Part shown: positions 8,450 through 18,198 of the stretch, piece by piece
How positions within the stretch are numbered: the stretch's first letter is position 1
Layout of the letters: each line of letters starts with the position of its first letter
Origin: Mycolicibacterium austroafricanum
Lineage (GTDB): Bacteria; Actinomycetota; Actinomycetes; Mycobacteriales; Mycobacteriaceae
Reading direction: 5' to 3'
Assembly (NCBI RefSeq): GCF_902705885.1
Contig: NZ_CACSIP010000010.1
Span: 49,796-113,795 of the forward strand
DNA: 64,000 nucleotides
Program-made: the position numbers and the translations under genes
The notes under the pieces: model-generated
Seen by the model: only the letters and a program-made list of their open reading frames with translations
What the model was told of the DNA's origin: nothing
Databases searched by the model: none

Positions 8450-8464
8450 AAAGCCAAACAGTGC

Positions 8465-9040
8465 TCACACCGAGCGCAGCCCGTCAAGAAGCAAGCTGAC
8501 CAACCGCTTCGCGTCGTAGCGGGAGTCCTCGCCGCTGCTGATACAGAGATTTCCGATTCCACGCATCAGGCTGTAAGAGTTCACGTCACCCTCGATTTCG
8601 CCAGCGGCGGCGGCGGCGGACAGCAGCGAAGAACACGCTGGCTCGAGTCGCTCCAGGAAGTAGGTATGCAGTGCCTCGAACCGCGCAGTGTCGGATTGCA
8701 GCGCCTCGGCTAGCCCGTGTTTTGTGACGAGGAAATCGACGAAGAGGCCGATCCATTTGGTCAGTGCCACGAACGGCGGGTTGTCTGCGAGCAGCGCCGG
8801 TCCCGCCTCCGCGCAGGCGTCAACCTGATGGCGGTATACCGCGATGATCAGATCGGCACGGGTCGGAAAGTGCCGATAGATTGTGCCCATCCCGACCCCG
8901 GCCCTGGCCGCGATGTCGCGCACCGGCGCATCCACTCCCCCGTCGACGAACGCGGCTGCGGCAGCGTCGAGCAGAATCTGTTCATTGCGCCGCGCGTCCG
9001 CCCGCTTAGGTCGCACCGTGGCTCCGCGGACGTTCTCCAT
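8465..9040 (-). CDS. TetR/AcrR-family transcriptional regulator
   Basis: 191 aa from the ATG at 9040, which has GGGAGG six bases upstream; an in-frame ATG at 9097 would overlap the operator sites. The N-terminal helix-turn-helix is VRDIAARAGVGMGTIYRHFPTRADLI. The C-terminal half has the SBP-type TetR_C pattern (LLSAAAAAGEIEGDV, LMRGIGNLCI). It is divergent from a luciferase-like oxidoreductase with two near-identical palindromes between them, so it very probably represses that gene and itself. Confidence 0.9.
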   Translation of the reverse strand: MENVRGATVRPKRADARRNEQILLDAAAAAFVDGGVDAPVRDIAARAGVGMGTIYRHFPTRADLIIAVYRHQVDACAEAGPALLADNPPFVALTKWIGLFVDFLVTKHGLAEALQSDTARFEALHTYFLERLEPACSSLLSAAAAAGEIEGDVNSYSLMRGIGNLCISSGEDSRYDAKRLVSLLLDGLRSV

Positions 9041-9067
9041 GCCGCCTCCCAACACATGTTTGATAAG

Positions 9068-9104
9068 CGGAACATGATTCCGTATAGTTCGGAGCATGGT
9101 TCCG
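9068..9104. promoter_or_regulatory. Two tandem TetR operator palindromes
   Basis: CGGAACATGATTCCG at 9068-9082 has perfect 5-bp arms around a 5-bp centre. CGGAGCATGGTTCCG at 9090-9104 has one mismatch. Their centres are 22 bp apart, about two helical turns, so two dimers could bind the same DNA face. They lie between the divergent TetR (start 9040) and oxidoreductase (start 9134) genes. Confidence 0.72.
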
Positions 9105-9133
9105 TTTAGTCATCATGCCAGAGAGCCCCGCTC

Positions 9134-10003
9134 ATGGGAGCCGGCGCCGTCATGAACCCGAAATTCGGCATCCTGACTGCGCCTCAACAGGTTTCCTATG
9201 TTGATTTGCTGGAGGTGTGGCGGGACGCCGACGATATCCCCGCACTCGAGCACGCGTGGCTATTCGACCACCTGATGCCGATTCACGGCGACATCGATGG
9301 ACCAGTATTCGAGGGCTGGACACTGCTGTCAGCACTCGCGGCACTGACCGAGCGCCTCAGACTGGGTATCATGGTGACCAGCAACCGCTTTCGGCCGCCG
9401 GCGATGCTGGCGAAGATCGCCGCAACCGTGGACATCGTCGCGAATGGCCGTCTTGATTTCGGCATCGGCGCCGGTTCTCGCCCAAGTCACCCTGCGGCGC
9501 GTCGCGAGTACAACGCGAATGGGCTGCCCTACCACGACTTTGCGCATTCCGTCGAAGCCCTGGCCGAGGCCTGTACGGTCATCAGGCGGCTGTGGAAGGA
9601 AGATGTTCCTTTCGATTTTCACGGGAAGTCCGTGCAACTTTCTGGTGCTCTCTGCAATCCCAAACCTGTGCAACGCCCGCCGCCGATCGTCATCGGGGGC
9701 AGGTCCACTGCGACGCTGCGCGTGGCAGCCGAGCATGCCGACGTCTGGAACATCCCAGGAGGCGACATCGCCGACGTCACGGCGCGCAACTCGCTGCTGG
9801 ACCAACTGTGTGTCGACATCGGGCGTGATCCGGCCGCCATTACGCGCTCCATAGCGCTACCAGTCTTCTACGATCGACCTCGCGTCACCCGCGCAGCTGT
9901 TGCCGAGGCCGTCGACGCCGGATTCAGTCACGTCGTACTGATGCTGACTGCGCCGTACCCCAGGCGCGTCGCACACTGGGTAGCCGACGAGGTGATCGGC
10001 TAG
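9134..10003 (+). CDS. LLM-class (luciferase-like) flavin-dependent oxidoreductase
   Basis: 289 aa, a TIM-barrel luciferase-like enzyme using FMN or F420. Visible features are MNPKFGILTAP at the first strand, HAWLFDHLMP, LGIMVTSNRFRPPAMLAKIAATVD and GRLDFGIGAGSRPSH, then PPPIVIGGRSTATLRVAAEHADVWN, all in the family order. The ATG at 9134 is used (AGAGAG upstream), but the ATG at 9152 begins exactly at the first family strand and is an equal candidate. The operator pair just upstream shows control by the divergent TetR. Substrate unknown. Confidence 0.88.
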   Translation: MGAGAVMNPKFGILTAPQQVSYVDLLEVWRDADDIPALEHAWLFDHLMPIHGDIDGPVFEGWTLLSALAALTERLRLGIMVTSNRFRPPAMLAKIAATVDIVANGRLDFGIGAGSRPSHPAARREYNANGLPYHDFAHSVEALAEACTVIRRLWKEDVPFDFHGKSVQLSGALCNPKPVQRPPPIVIGGRSTATLRVAAEHADVWNIPGGDIADVTARNSLLDQLCVDIGRDPAAITRSIALPVFYDRPRVTRAAVAEAVDAGFSHVVLMLTAPYPRRVAHWVADEVIG

Positions 10004-10142
10004 GAGCAGCTGCGCCCACAGCCGAAGCGGGCACTGGCGGCATCGCGGCCCTTCGCCAGCTATCCGCTACGCACCAACAACATGAGTTTGCTGCGATTCC
10101 AGCGATCAGATCGACCTCGGCGGGCACCGACCACCATTTTTT

Positions 10143-10191
10143 GGACCATTAGGTACAGAAGTGCTAGCCTACTTTCAGTACCATTCGGTAC
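10143..10191. promoter_or_regulatory. Paired palindromes in the SDR promoter
   Basis: GGACCATTAGGTAC (10143-10156) and GTACCATTCGGTAC (10178-10191) are two copies of a GTACC-4-GGTAC palindrome, the second perfect, 35 bp apart. A possible -35 TTGGAC (10141) and -10 TAGCCT (10165) lie on the first copy and between the copies. This is the layout of a TetR-type repressed promoter. No regulator is divergent from this gene, so the repressor may be encoded elsewhere. Confidence 0.6.
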
Positions 10192-10219
10192 ACAAACTGA
10201 TGGAAGGCTGGCTATTCAC

Positions 10220-10954
10220 ATGACCAGGCGTGGGGAGTCGGTACAGGTTGTCCTGATCACAGGGGGGACCTCGGGCATCGGGCTGAGCCTGGCCGAGGCT
10301 TTTCTGGCTCAGGGCGCTGCGGTAGCGGTTTGCGGTCGGTCGACGGCGGCCCTGGAGCGCTTCTCCCGCGCGCACCCGAACGCACTAGCCGTTCAGGCAG
10401 ATGTAACCAGTACGGAAGCGAGGATCGCCATGCTGGACGCGGTAGCCGCACGGTTCGGTCGGCTTGACGTTCTGATCAACAATGCAGGGATCTTCGTCAA
10501 TCGAGATTTCACTGAAGCCCCGGATGCCACCAAAGATCTGGAGCAGGAACTTGCTCTCAATCTGACAGCACCGATCCAGCTGACAGGGGACGTGTTGTCC
10601 CGCTGGCCGGAGATCTCCGCGATCGTGTTCGTAACGTCAGGCTTCGCCTTGATTTCTCCGACCCGCGCGCCCACCTACGGCGCCGCGAAAGCAGGATTGC
10701 ATGGCTTCGCCGAAGCGCTGCGCCGACAGCTGGCCCCCAACACCCACGTTCTCGAACTACTTCCACCCGCGACGGATACGCCCATGAACGCCGATTTCAC
10801 GGGCAAGAAGACATCACCCGCGGAAGTCGCTGCCGTCACCCTCAAGGCGTTGGAGCACCGGCGGTCGATGGCTCTGCCAGGCCCCACCAAGCTGCTACCG
10901 ACACTGCTGCGGATCGCTCCGAACACCATCAAGCGCTCCGTGTCGAAGATGTGA
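10220..10954 (+). CDS. Short-chain dehydrogenase/reductase (DltE/YdfG-like)
   Basis: 244 aa. The cofactor motif TGGTSGIG begins about residue 14. NNAGIF follows, and the active-site Ser region FVTSGFA and Tyr-x3-Lys (YGAAK, about residue 155) are present. The lysine-spaced region ends in PPATDTPMNADF, typical of the SDR group related to DltE. The ATG at 10220 lies just after the operator pair; an in-frame extension to 10082 would run through the promoter and is rejected. It is a single-gene unit followed by a convergent CAP gene. Confidence 0.88.
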   Translation: MTRRGESVQVVLITGGTSGIGLSLAEAFLAQGAAVAVCGRSTAALERFSRAHPNALAVQADVTSTEARIAMLDAVAARFGRLDVLINNAGIFVNRDFTEAPDATKDLEQELALNLTAPIQLTGDVLSRWPEISAIVFVTSGFALISPTRAPTYGAAKAGLHGFAEALRRQLAPNTHVLELLPPATDTPMNADFTGKKTSPAEVAAVTLKALEHRRSMALPGPTKLLPTLLRIAPNTIKRSVSKM

Positions 10955-11143
10955 CACATGGCGCCCCGCTGGCTTGCGTACCCATCGGCGCAAAACGGAC
11001 CTCTGACGAATCCTCCAGCGGTCCACGACCAGGGTCGCCCGCTCAATACCTCTGAGACAAGATCCGATCGGCCTCGTTCCTTCGAACCAGACTTGCAGGG
11101 CCGCTGATTCTCGAAGAGGTGGAGCCGGGAGGTGGGAGTCCTC

Positions 11144-11635
11144 TCAGACCGGCCTGCCGTAAACCGCCACCACCACGGTGCGGGTGAGGCTGTTCTCCGA
11201 CCAGACCCCAATTTGCGAATGTGCGCAGTTGGACATGATCGCCATATAGTCGGGGCGGTGATACCACTGGTTGATCAGCTCAATGCCGCTGATTGCCAAA
11301 GCTGGGTTAATTGCCACGGTTTCGGCAACCACTCCCTTGAAGCCTGCGGCATTGGCGCGATGCTGGGCGGTCGACCCATCTGAACCGATGTCACCGCCGA
11401 TGCTGGTGTTGTTCAAGACATCTCGAGCGTGCCACTGCGCGGCCAGCTGGAGCTGGTCGTTGACAACAACATTGTTCGTGCAACCCGCTTGGTGCTGAAT
11501 CGTGTACACGTTGGAAACCACGCCTTCGTTGAGCCGCCTGTTGTCGGCATGGGCCGCAGGTGCCCCCAGCACCGCCACAGCAACCGTCAGGGCAACTGTC
11601 GACATCATCGACGAAGAGCAGGTGTAGCGGGCCAT
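11144..11635 (-). CDS. Exported CAP/SCP-domain protein, copy 2
   Basis: 163 aa with a signal peptide (MMSTVALTVAVAVLGAPAAHADN, cut near residue 31). The mature domain closely matches the copy at 5643-6164: LQLAAQWHARDVLNN, GDIGSDGST, ETVAINPALAISGIELINQWY, GVWSENSLTRTVVVAVYGRP. The mature region has two Cys, as in copy 1. The ATG at 11635 follows GAGAGGA; a longer open frame to 11863 is unlike the family. It lies 224 bp downstream of the CoA transferase gene of mce locus 2, on the same strand, so it may be transcribed with it. Confidence 0.86.
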   Translation of the reverse strand: MARYTCSSSMMSTVALTVAVAVLGAPAAHADNRRLNEGVVSNVYTIQHQAGCTNNVVVNDQLQLAAQWHARDVLNNTSIGGDIGSDGSTAQHRANAAGFKGVVAETVAINPALAISGIELINQWYHRPDYMAIMSNCAHSQIGVWSENSLTRTVVVAVYGRPV

Positions 11636-11859
11636 GACGACGTCCTCTCGGTCAGCAAGGTTTCCGACGGCAGCCGGCGGCAGAGCTGTGTTGTTGCCAG
11701 ATGATTTCGGGCCACCAGTCATTAGCTGCCTCGACGAATCATGTGTAAAGCCCGGGATACCTCTGGCCCTATCCCCAGGATGAGACCGATAAGAGCTAAT
11801 GTCATTGCAGCCAGCTGGAACTGAAGTTTCTCGACTGGGATGGTAGTCATGACCGGGCC

Positions 11860-14269
11860 TCACTCCGCGAGGACCCCTGCCGCGATCAGCTCGTCGACGT
11901 CGGCGTCGGTCAAGCTCAACAGCTCTCGGCAGACCGCTCGCGTATCGGCTCCCAGCAGCGGAGAAGGCCTCAATTGTGGTTCGGGTATCTCACCGAACAG
12001 AGCTGGACCCAGCTCCGCCGGCAGCGGCGTGTCGAAGCCCGGTTGCACGAACTCGCCCAGCTGGCGCCGTGCGCGAAGGTGTGGGTCGGTCAGCAGCGCC
12101 TCGACGTGGACGGCCGCTCCGCAGGCCACCCCAGCGGCTTGGAGCTGATCCTGGACGGCGCGCGGTGCCAGATGTGCGGTCCATTCAGCGACCGCCTCGT
12201 CGAGCAGCCGACGATGCGCCACCCGGCCGGCTGCCGTCGCATACTGGGGATTGTCGGCGAGATCTGCGCGCGACATCGCCTGTGCCAGGTTCAACCATTG
12301 CTGGTCACCGTCGACGTCGATGGCGCAATAGGCGTCGCTGCCTCGGCATCGGTATAACCCCGTCGGAGCATCGAATTCGCTCACGCTACCTCGGGCCACC
12401 AGGCTGCCCGGTTCCAGGGATTCTCGGAGATAACTCATCGCCAAATGGCAGAACACCGTCTCCATCTGCGCCACGCTGATCCGCCGGCCGATGCCGCTTC
12501 GGGTCCTGTCGATCAGGGCCGCCATGATCGCGGCAGTTCCCACTCGGGACGCAGCATGGTCGGGATACACCGTCATGTCGTCGCCGAACGCATCGGCGGA
12601 GTCGGGGTGCCGCCACAGCTGGGTCAGGCCGACAGTCGAGCGAACCAGCGGCCCGTATCCCATCTGGCCGCTCCACGACCCGGTATCCCCGAGTGCGCTG
12701 CTTTCGACCACGATGATTCGTGGGTTGACGGCTCGCAACGATTCGTACTCGAGTCCAAGGGATTTCAGAGTTCCCGGCTTGAAATTGGTGAGGACGACGT
12801 CGGACTGGGCGACTAGCCGGCAGAACAGCTCTCGGCCCCGAGCGCTGCGCAGGTCAAGGCCGAGACTGCGCTTTCCGCGGTTGCCGATCGCCGAGGTGAA
12901 ACCACACTTGTCGGGCTGATCGAACTGGCGGGCGCCATCCATGAAGGCGGCGTTCTCGACCTTGATGACATCGGCGCCTTGATCCGCCAAAGCCCGACCG
13001 GTTTCGGCCCCCACCACGATGACTCCCAGATCGAGCACCCGCAGACCCTCGAGCGGACGGCTCACGCCCCCATGGTCCGCGATGCCGCGGGCCGCCACCG
13101 ATTCTGCCAGCACCTCGATGGTGTGTTCGCCAAGCTCTGGGGCGCGATGCCGGAAACCGGCTCGCTGGCCGTCGTATTCGACGTATCCGTTGGGTATGAC
13201 TCCGACCAACTCCGGTGCGACTTCCCCACGGGTGAACGAGTTGCGTTCCCGCACATGATCACTTGTGAGGATCTCGCGCGCGGTGTTCAAAGAAGCGACC
13301 GCGATGCCCAGTCCGGCCGCAGCCTCGACGATCTCAGCGCGGCTCTTGTCGGCGAAGAGCTCGACGATGGCGGGTTGAATCTGGTCCCAGTTCTGAAACC
13401 GCGTGACAAGTTGTTCGTAGGACGGGTCCGCGAATTCGGCTGGCTCCCCCATCCAGCCGAACAACGCCCGCCACTGCTTTGCCGATGCGACGAACATTCG
13501 CACGTACCCGTCGGCACACGGAACGATCGGATACAACATACGACGATCCGGGCGCCCTGGTGGCAGTTGCAGCAGCGGTTGTCCCATGGTGGCCGTGCCG
13601 CCCATACCGAGTCCCGGATCGAAGTCCTGCACAACGAGGTCGAATAACGAGCAATCGACAGACTCGCCGCGTCCAGTACGCAGCGCACGGTACACCGCCA
13701 GAAGCGCCACGAAGGCGACGTGCACCGCCGCAGTCTGGCTCGCGAGCTCGCCCGGCGGCATCAGCGGCTCACGGTGCGGAGCTCCGCTTCGGGTCAGCGC
13801 CGAAGACATCGCCGTGAGCACCAACTCGCTGGACTTCCAATCACGGTAAGGGCCGTGTTGACCGAACCCCGTGACGGAGACGACGACGAGCCTCGGATTG
13901 CGTTTCCGCATGACCTCGGGGCCTATGCCCAACTCGGCCAGACTGCCGGGCGCCCACGACTCGAGCACCAGGTCGGCTCCATCGAGAAGGCCGAGAAGCT
14001 GCCCCCTACCCTCACTCGTGCCCAGGTCGAGTACCACGCCGCGCTTGTTGAAGTGCGTAGTCGCGAAACACAGCCCGTGGCCGCCGAATTGAGGATGCTC
14101 GCGACGGGATTTCGCCCCACCGGGCGGCTCGACGAGGATGACATCCGCCCCGGCCTCGGCCAAGAATCTCCCGGCCGTTCCTGCGGGGCCATCGGTGAGA
14201 TCGATGACACGAAATCCGGCCAGGGGGGGCTGACGCGTCGCGTGGGAAGTCCTCCTGGGCGGTGGTCAC
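11860..14269 (-). CDS. Two-domain family III (CaiB/BaiF) CoA transferase, apparently frameshifted near its start
   Basis: Two CaiB/BaiF-type halves are fused in tandem (about 400 aa each). The first carries FRVIDLTDGPAGT, NKRGVVLDL, VVSVTGFGQHGPY; the second LEGLRVLDLGVIVVGAETG, GNRGKRSLGLDL, YGPLVRSTVGLTQLW. Such enzymes move CoA between acyl groups. The open frame lacks a normal start: it opens at a TTG (14163) inside the first motif. A GTG at 14269 overlaps the mceF stop (GTGA) but is in another frame. Removing one base from the G7 tract at 14223-14229 joins it to the rest and yields 802 aa. Either a sequencing error or a real mutation. The canonical catalytic Asp is not evident in half one (Glu nearby). 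Coupling to mceF links it to the imported substrate. Confidence 0.82.
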
Positions 14270-15735
14270 GGCGACGACGGCGGCATCAACATCGACTGCC
14301 ACGTCTGCTCCTTCGGTGTGGTGTGCGCCAGATCTGACTGTGTGTAGAGCTGGCCGTCGGGACCCAGGTAAGTGCCGGTCGCAGGGTCGTATTCGGCAGC
14401 AGCCAACGCGGGAACAGGTGGCGCAGGCCCGGCCGCCACCACAGGGGCGGCCGGTGGAACGCCGGGAGGCAACTGCGGTACGTCTTGACCCGACAGGGTG
14501 GCGTTAGGGTCACCCTTCCAGTTCATGCCGTCGTTGAGTGGAACGTACTGCTCGTCGCTCTCGCACATCGCAGCTGTCGGGGCACGCTTGCCCGGCTTCG
14601 TCACGCACGGGATGTTGCGTGCACCTCGGACGTTGAACGGCGCATCCTGCGGTATGCGGCAGTAGAGGTCTCCGGCCGGGCGGTCGGGATAGTCCTCGAA
14701 CGACGCATCACGCTGCTGCTGCACGGGTAGGAAACCGGTGGTGCATGGTGGCGGAAGATTCAGGTTGAGATTGAAGCTCAAATAGCCGCCCTTGTAGTCC
14801 AATTTGGTGAACCGGTTTGGCAGGCTGATTCCCTGGGAGTTGGCGACTGCTTGGGGCAGTAGGACGAGCATCTGCTCGAGATTGGGTTGATAGGTAACCA
14901 ACACCGGGGCCACACTGGCCAGGTTGGCCGCCAGGATGGGCACCGTTGGATTCACCCGGTCCAGCAGCTGGCGCGCTTGGTCCGCGGCCGACGGACCGCC
15001 CTGCAACAGGCCTTGCACGTCCTGGTCATGTTGAGCGACTTCACGAGTCAGGCCTGCAAGGTGATCGGCCCACGCGCGCACCGATGCCGACGTATCGGAC
15101 TGGGTGTCGAGCAGCGGAGCCGAGTTGTCAACGACGTTGACAAGATCCGGCAGGTTGCGGTCGGCGTCGATCGCGAGCGCTGTCGATCCTTTGAAGAGCC
15201 GGTGCAGTTCCGGACCCAGACCCCCGAAGGCGGTGAAGCCCTCGTTGACGACGGTCTGCAGGTCATCCTTGGGGATCGCCTGCAAACCCCGGTCGGTGGC
15301 GTCGAGCAGGGCGCCGATGTCCGGCGGCACCGTCGTGTTCGCAACGGTGATCACGTCGCCGTCCTCGAGTGGGGGCCCGCTGCCGTCGCGGGGTACCAGC
15401 GCCACGTACTGCTCCCCCACCGCTGACGTGCTGTGCACCTCGGCGGTCAGATCCGACGGCACCGCCACATCCGATCGCAGCGACAGGATCGCGTTCACAC
15501 CCGACGGTGTCAGCTGCACCGCCTCGACTTCCCCCACCTCACTTCCGCGATAGGTCACGTTGGCTCGCTCGTACAGTCCGGCAGCTTCGTTCAACTGCAT
15601 CGTTACCGAGTAACGACCGACTCCGAAGAGCAGGGTGGGCAGACGCAGATAACCAAAGATCATGACCGCGAATGCCGTCGTGGCGACGACGAAGAGGATG
15701 CCGATCTGGATCCAGAGGCGTCGAGTCATCCGCAT
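14266..15735 (-). CDS. mceF: MceF-type substrate-binding protein, mce locus 2
   Basis: 489 aa and last Mce subunit of the operon. The N-terminal membrane helix (about 8-30) is followed by an MCE domain (YSVTMQLNEAAGLYERANVTYRGSEVGEV) and a helical region. The C-terminal part has four Cys and a Pro/Ala-rich tail. The start is the ATG at 15735 (MRMTRR); an ATG at 15729 is equally possible. It lies two bases from the mceE stop, and its own stop overlaps the GTG of the CoA transferase, so translation is coupled along the operon. Confidence 0.93.
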   Translation of the reverse strand: MRMTRRLWIQIGILFVVATTAFAVMIFGYLRLPTLLFGVGRYSVTMQLNEAAGLYERANVTYRGSEVGEVEAVQLTPSGVNAILSLRSDVAVPSDLTAEVHSTSAVGEQYVALVPRDGSGPPLEDGDVITVANTTVPPDIGALLDATDRGLQAIPKDDLQTVVNEGFTAFGGLGPELHRLFKGSTALAIDADRNLPDLVNVVDNSAPLLDTQSDTSASVRAWADHLAGLTREVAQHDQDVQGLLQGGPSAADQARQLLDRVNPTVPILAANLASVAPVLVTYQPNLEQMLVLLPQAVANSQGISLPNRFTKLDYKGGYLSFNLNLNLPPPCTTGFLPVQQQRDASFEDYPDRPAGDLYCRIPQDAPFNVRGARNIPCVTKPGKRAPTAAMCESDEQYVPLNDGMNWKGDPNATLSGQDVPQLPPGVPPAAPVVAAGPAPPVPALAAAEYDPATGTYLGPDGQLYTQSDLAHTTPKEQTWQSMLMPPSSP

Positions 15736-15736
15736 A

Positions 15737-16873
15737 TCAGGGCCCCTGATCCAGCTTGTAGGGAACGATGAGGGGGTTGCCCGACGTATAGGGGCTGGGC
15801 AGCTGGCCGATTGTGCGTCCCCACTGCATCTCCAGTTCGGTCAACTCGCCCTCGAAACGTGTACCCGTGAACAGCGCGGAGTCGAGCCGACTCAGTGTCA
15901 GGTCAACGACCGCAGTGAGGTTGGCGTAGTCGCCTCGAAACCACTTCGACAGCGAGGACATCGGGAACGGATAGGTGGTCAGGGCTCCCACACCGCGCGT
16001 CAGTGCCGGTCCGGCGTCAGCCAGTGATTTGAGCACCGGTGCCAGTTCCTTGAGCTCCTTGACGAGGTTCTCCCGGGTCTGATTGGACGTATCGGCGGCA
16101 AGGGCGCTGAACTTGCCGAACTGATCGAGGGCTTCGGCAAATGTCTGGCGCTCGCTCTCGAGCACCTCGAGGGCTTCTGGAATGGTCTCGAGCGCCTTGT
16201 CGACCACTGGCTTCTGCGCCGCGACCTGTCCGGCGAGATTGTTGAGGCTCTCGCTGGCGGCGATGATGTCGTCGGTCTGATCGTTGAGATTCGTGACGAA
16301 CGTGTCGAACTGCGTGATGAGTTCGCGCAAGTCCTTTTCTCGACCGGTGAATGCCGTGGACAGCTCTTGGGTGATCTCCTGGATCTGTCCGATGCCTCCG
16401 CCGTTGAGCAGCAAGGACAACGCAGTCAGGGTCTGCTCAGTGCTCGGGTAGGCGCCACTGGACGCCAGCCGGATGACGGAGCCTGCGTGCAGCCGGCCGT
16501 GCGGGGCCGCGTCACGCGGTGGAGTGAGCTCGATGTGCTTGCTGCCTAGCAGGCTGGTTTGGCCGAGCTTGACTGTTGAGTTGGCAGGCAGTTGCACGTC
16601 CGCGTCCAGACTCATCGTCACCAAAGCGTGCCAACCTTGCCGCTCAATCGATGTGACCGTTCCGACCGTCACATCCCCGACGCGCACCCGTGAGTTCCGT
16701 TGGATGTTGTCGACGTCGGGCATCTGCGCCTGGATCGTGTAGGAGCCGGCGCCCTGACCGGCCAATCCCGGCAGCGGCAACGTGTTCGCACCCTGCCAAT
16801 CGCTGCATCCAGCGAGCAGAGCCGCCGCCGCCAGCATCATCGCTGCCACAGCTCTTCTGCTGCACCGCTTCAT
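15737..16873 (-). CDS. mceE: MceE-type lipoprotein, mce locus 2
   Basis: 378 aa. The N-terminus MKRCSRR plus a hydrophobic run ends in a lipobox, LLAGC (Cys at about residue 23), so this is the lipid-anchored Mce subunit, as is usual for MceE. The MCE domain follows (SYTIQAQMPDVDNIQRNSRVRVGDVTVGTV, about 43-125) with a coiled helical part. The ATG overlaps the mceD stop as ATGA. It provides the periplasmic tunnel together with the other Mce subunits. Confidence 0.94.
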   Translation of the reverse strand: MKRCSRRAVAAMMLAAAALLAGCSDWQGANTLPLPGLAGQGAGSYTIQAQMPDVDNIQRNSRVRVGDVTVGTVTSIERQGWHALVTMSLDADVQLPANSTVKLGQTSLLGSKHIELTPPRDAAPHGRLHAGSVIRLASSGAYPSTEQTLTALSLLLNGGGIGQIQEITQELSTAFTGREKDLRELITQFDTFVTNLNDQTDDIIAASESLNNLAGQVAAQKPVVDKALETIPEALEVLESERQTFAEALDQFGKFSALAADTSNQTRENLVKELKELAPVLKSLADAGPALTRGVGALTTYPFPMSSLSKWFRGDYANLTAVVDLTLSRLDSALFTGTRFEGELTELEMQWGRTIGQLPSPYTSGNPLIVPYKLDQGP

Positions 16874-18198
16874 GATCCGGGCCCGGCGGGAACCATGATG
16901 CCCTGCAATCCCTGTGACGGATCAGTCGGTACCGGGGCCGGTGACGCAGCGACTGGCGCCTCGGCGGCCAGCGGCTCGCCTGCCGAAACCTCGGCAGGGC
17001 TGGCCGGTGGTGCAGGTGGCGTCGGAGGTGGTACATAGTCGGGCCGCAGCCAGTCTTCGGAGTAGGTGATCTCGTTGGGGCGGGCGCCCGTTCCCACGAA
17101 GAGGTTCTCACCCAAGGGCGGAAAGTTCATTTGACGGTTCTTGACGATCGGCGCCAGGTACTGGACGCACAACCTGGCGGACTGCTCGTAGTTCAACCGA
17201 GATGCAGCCTGGATCGCTCCACACAGGAAGCTGAGCGGGTTGGCGAAGTTCGTCGCCGCCAGGGCTCCTGTGAACGTCGCCTGAGCCGGTTGATAGATGT
17301 TGATGAAGTTCTGAAACGTGTTCGGCGTGACGTGCAGCGCCTCCTTGATGTCGCCGAGGCTCTGGTTGACCGCCGTGGTGATCGACGCCAGCTTGTCGGT
17401 TGTAATTCCGATCGTCTCGGTGTTTTCGGCGGCAAAGGATCTCACGTCGTCAACCACCCCGTTGAGATCGGCGATTGCGGTACCCACCGCGCCGAGGTCA
17501 TTGGTCAACAGGCCGGTGACGGCCGCGAGGTTGACATTGAGCTGTCGCATCAAGTCATGACTGGACTGCAGGGCCGTGACGATCACCGAAATGTTCTTGA
17601 TCGTGCTGAACAGATCAGTACTGTGATCGCCCAGCGCCGAAAAGGCCTGCGACATGCTGACGATGGCGTCGCGAATGTCGACCCCTTGCCCACGGAGATT
17701 GGCCGCTGAAGTCTCGACGAAATTACCGAGGCTGCTGATACCGCCCGGCTGCGTCGGCTGCAGTGTGTCGGTGAGACGTTGCAGTTGCTCGCGCAGATCG
17801 TCCCACTCGACGGGAACGGCGGTTCGTTCCTGTGGGATGACAAAGTCCTCGGGCATCACCGCACCACCGGTGTAGGCGGGTGTCAACTGAATTGCCCGCG
17901 CTGACACCAACGAAGGCGAGATCACCACCGCGTTGGCGTTCGCAGGAATCTTCACGGTGTCGTCAACCCAGAAGGTGATCTTGACCCGTTGGGGCTCTGG
18001 AACGATGTGTTCGATCTCGCCGACCGGTACGCCAAGGACCCGGACGTCGTCACCGACGAATATTCCATTGCTGTTGGCGAAGTACGCGGTCAGGCGGAGT
18101 CGATTGACGCGGTCAGCGACGCCGGTCAAGACCAGCACACCACCCACCAGCGCGATGACCAGAACGACGATCGTGATGGCTCGGGGCTGAGGCTTCAT
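16870..18198 (-). CDS. mceD: MceD-type substrate-binding protein, mce locus 2
   Basis: 442 aa. A membrane helix at about 8-30 (AITIVVLVIALVGGVLVLTG) precedes the MCE domain (LTAYFANSNGIFVGDDVRVLGVPVGEIEHI). A helical region follows, then a C-terminal tail from about 385 rich in Pro, Ala and Glu. It overlaps mceC upstream and mceE downstream by four bases each (ATGA), consistent with one polycistronic, translationally coupled transcript. Confidence 0.94.
   Translation of the reverse strand: MKPQPRAITIVVLVIALVGGVLVLTGVADRVNRLRLTAYFANSNGIFVGDDVRVLGVPVGEIEHIVPEPQRVKITFWVDDTVKIPANANAVVISPSLVSARAIQLTPAYTGGAVMPEDFVIPQERTAVPVEWDDLREQLQRLTDTLQPTQPGGISSLGNFVETSAANLRGQGVDIRDAIVSMSQAFSALGDHSTDLFSTIKNISVIVTALQSSHDLMRQLNVNLAAVTGLLTNDLGAVGTAIADLNGVVDDVRSFAAENTETIGITTDKLASITTAVNQSLGDIKEALHVTPNTFQNFINIYQPAQATFTGALAATNFANPLSFLCGAIQAASRLNYEQSARLCVQYLAPIVKNRQMNFPPLGENLFVGTGARPNEITYSEDWLRPDYVPPPTPPAPPASPAEVSAGEPLAAEAPVAASPAPVPTDPSQGLQGIMVPAGPGS

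Noticed and set aside
10955..11143. Possible insertion-sequence remnant between the SDR and the second CAP gene
   Set aside because: No terminal inverted repeats, target duplication or transposase-like frame could be seen; it is only a convergent intergenic gap.
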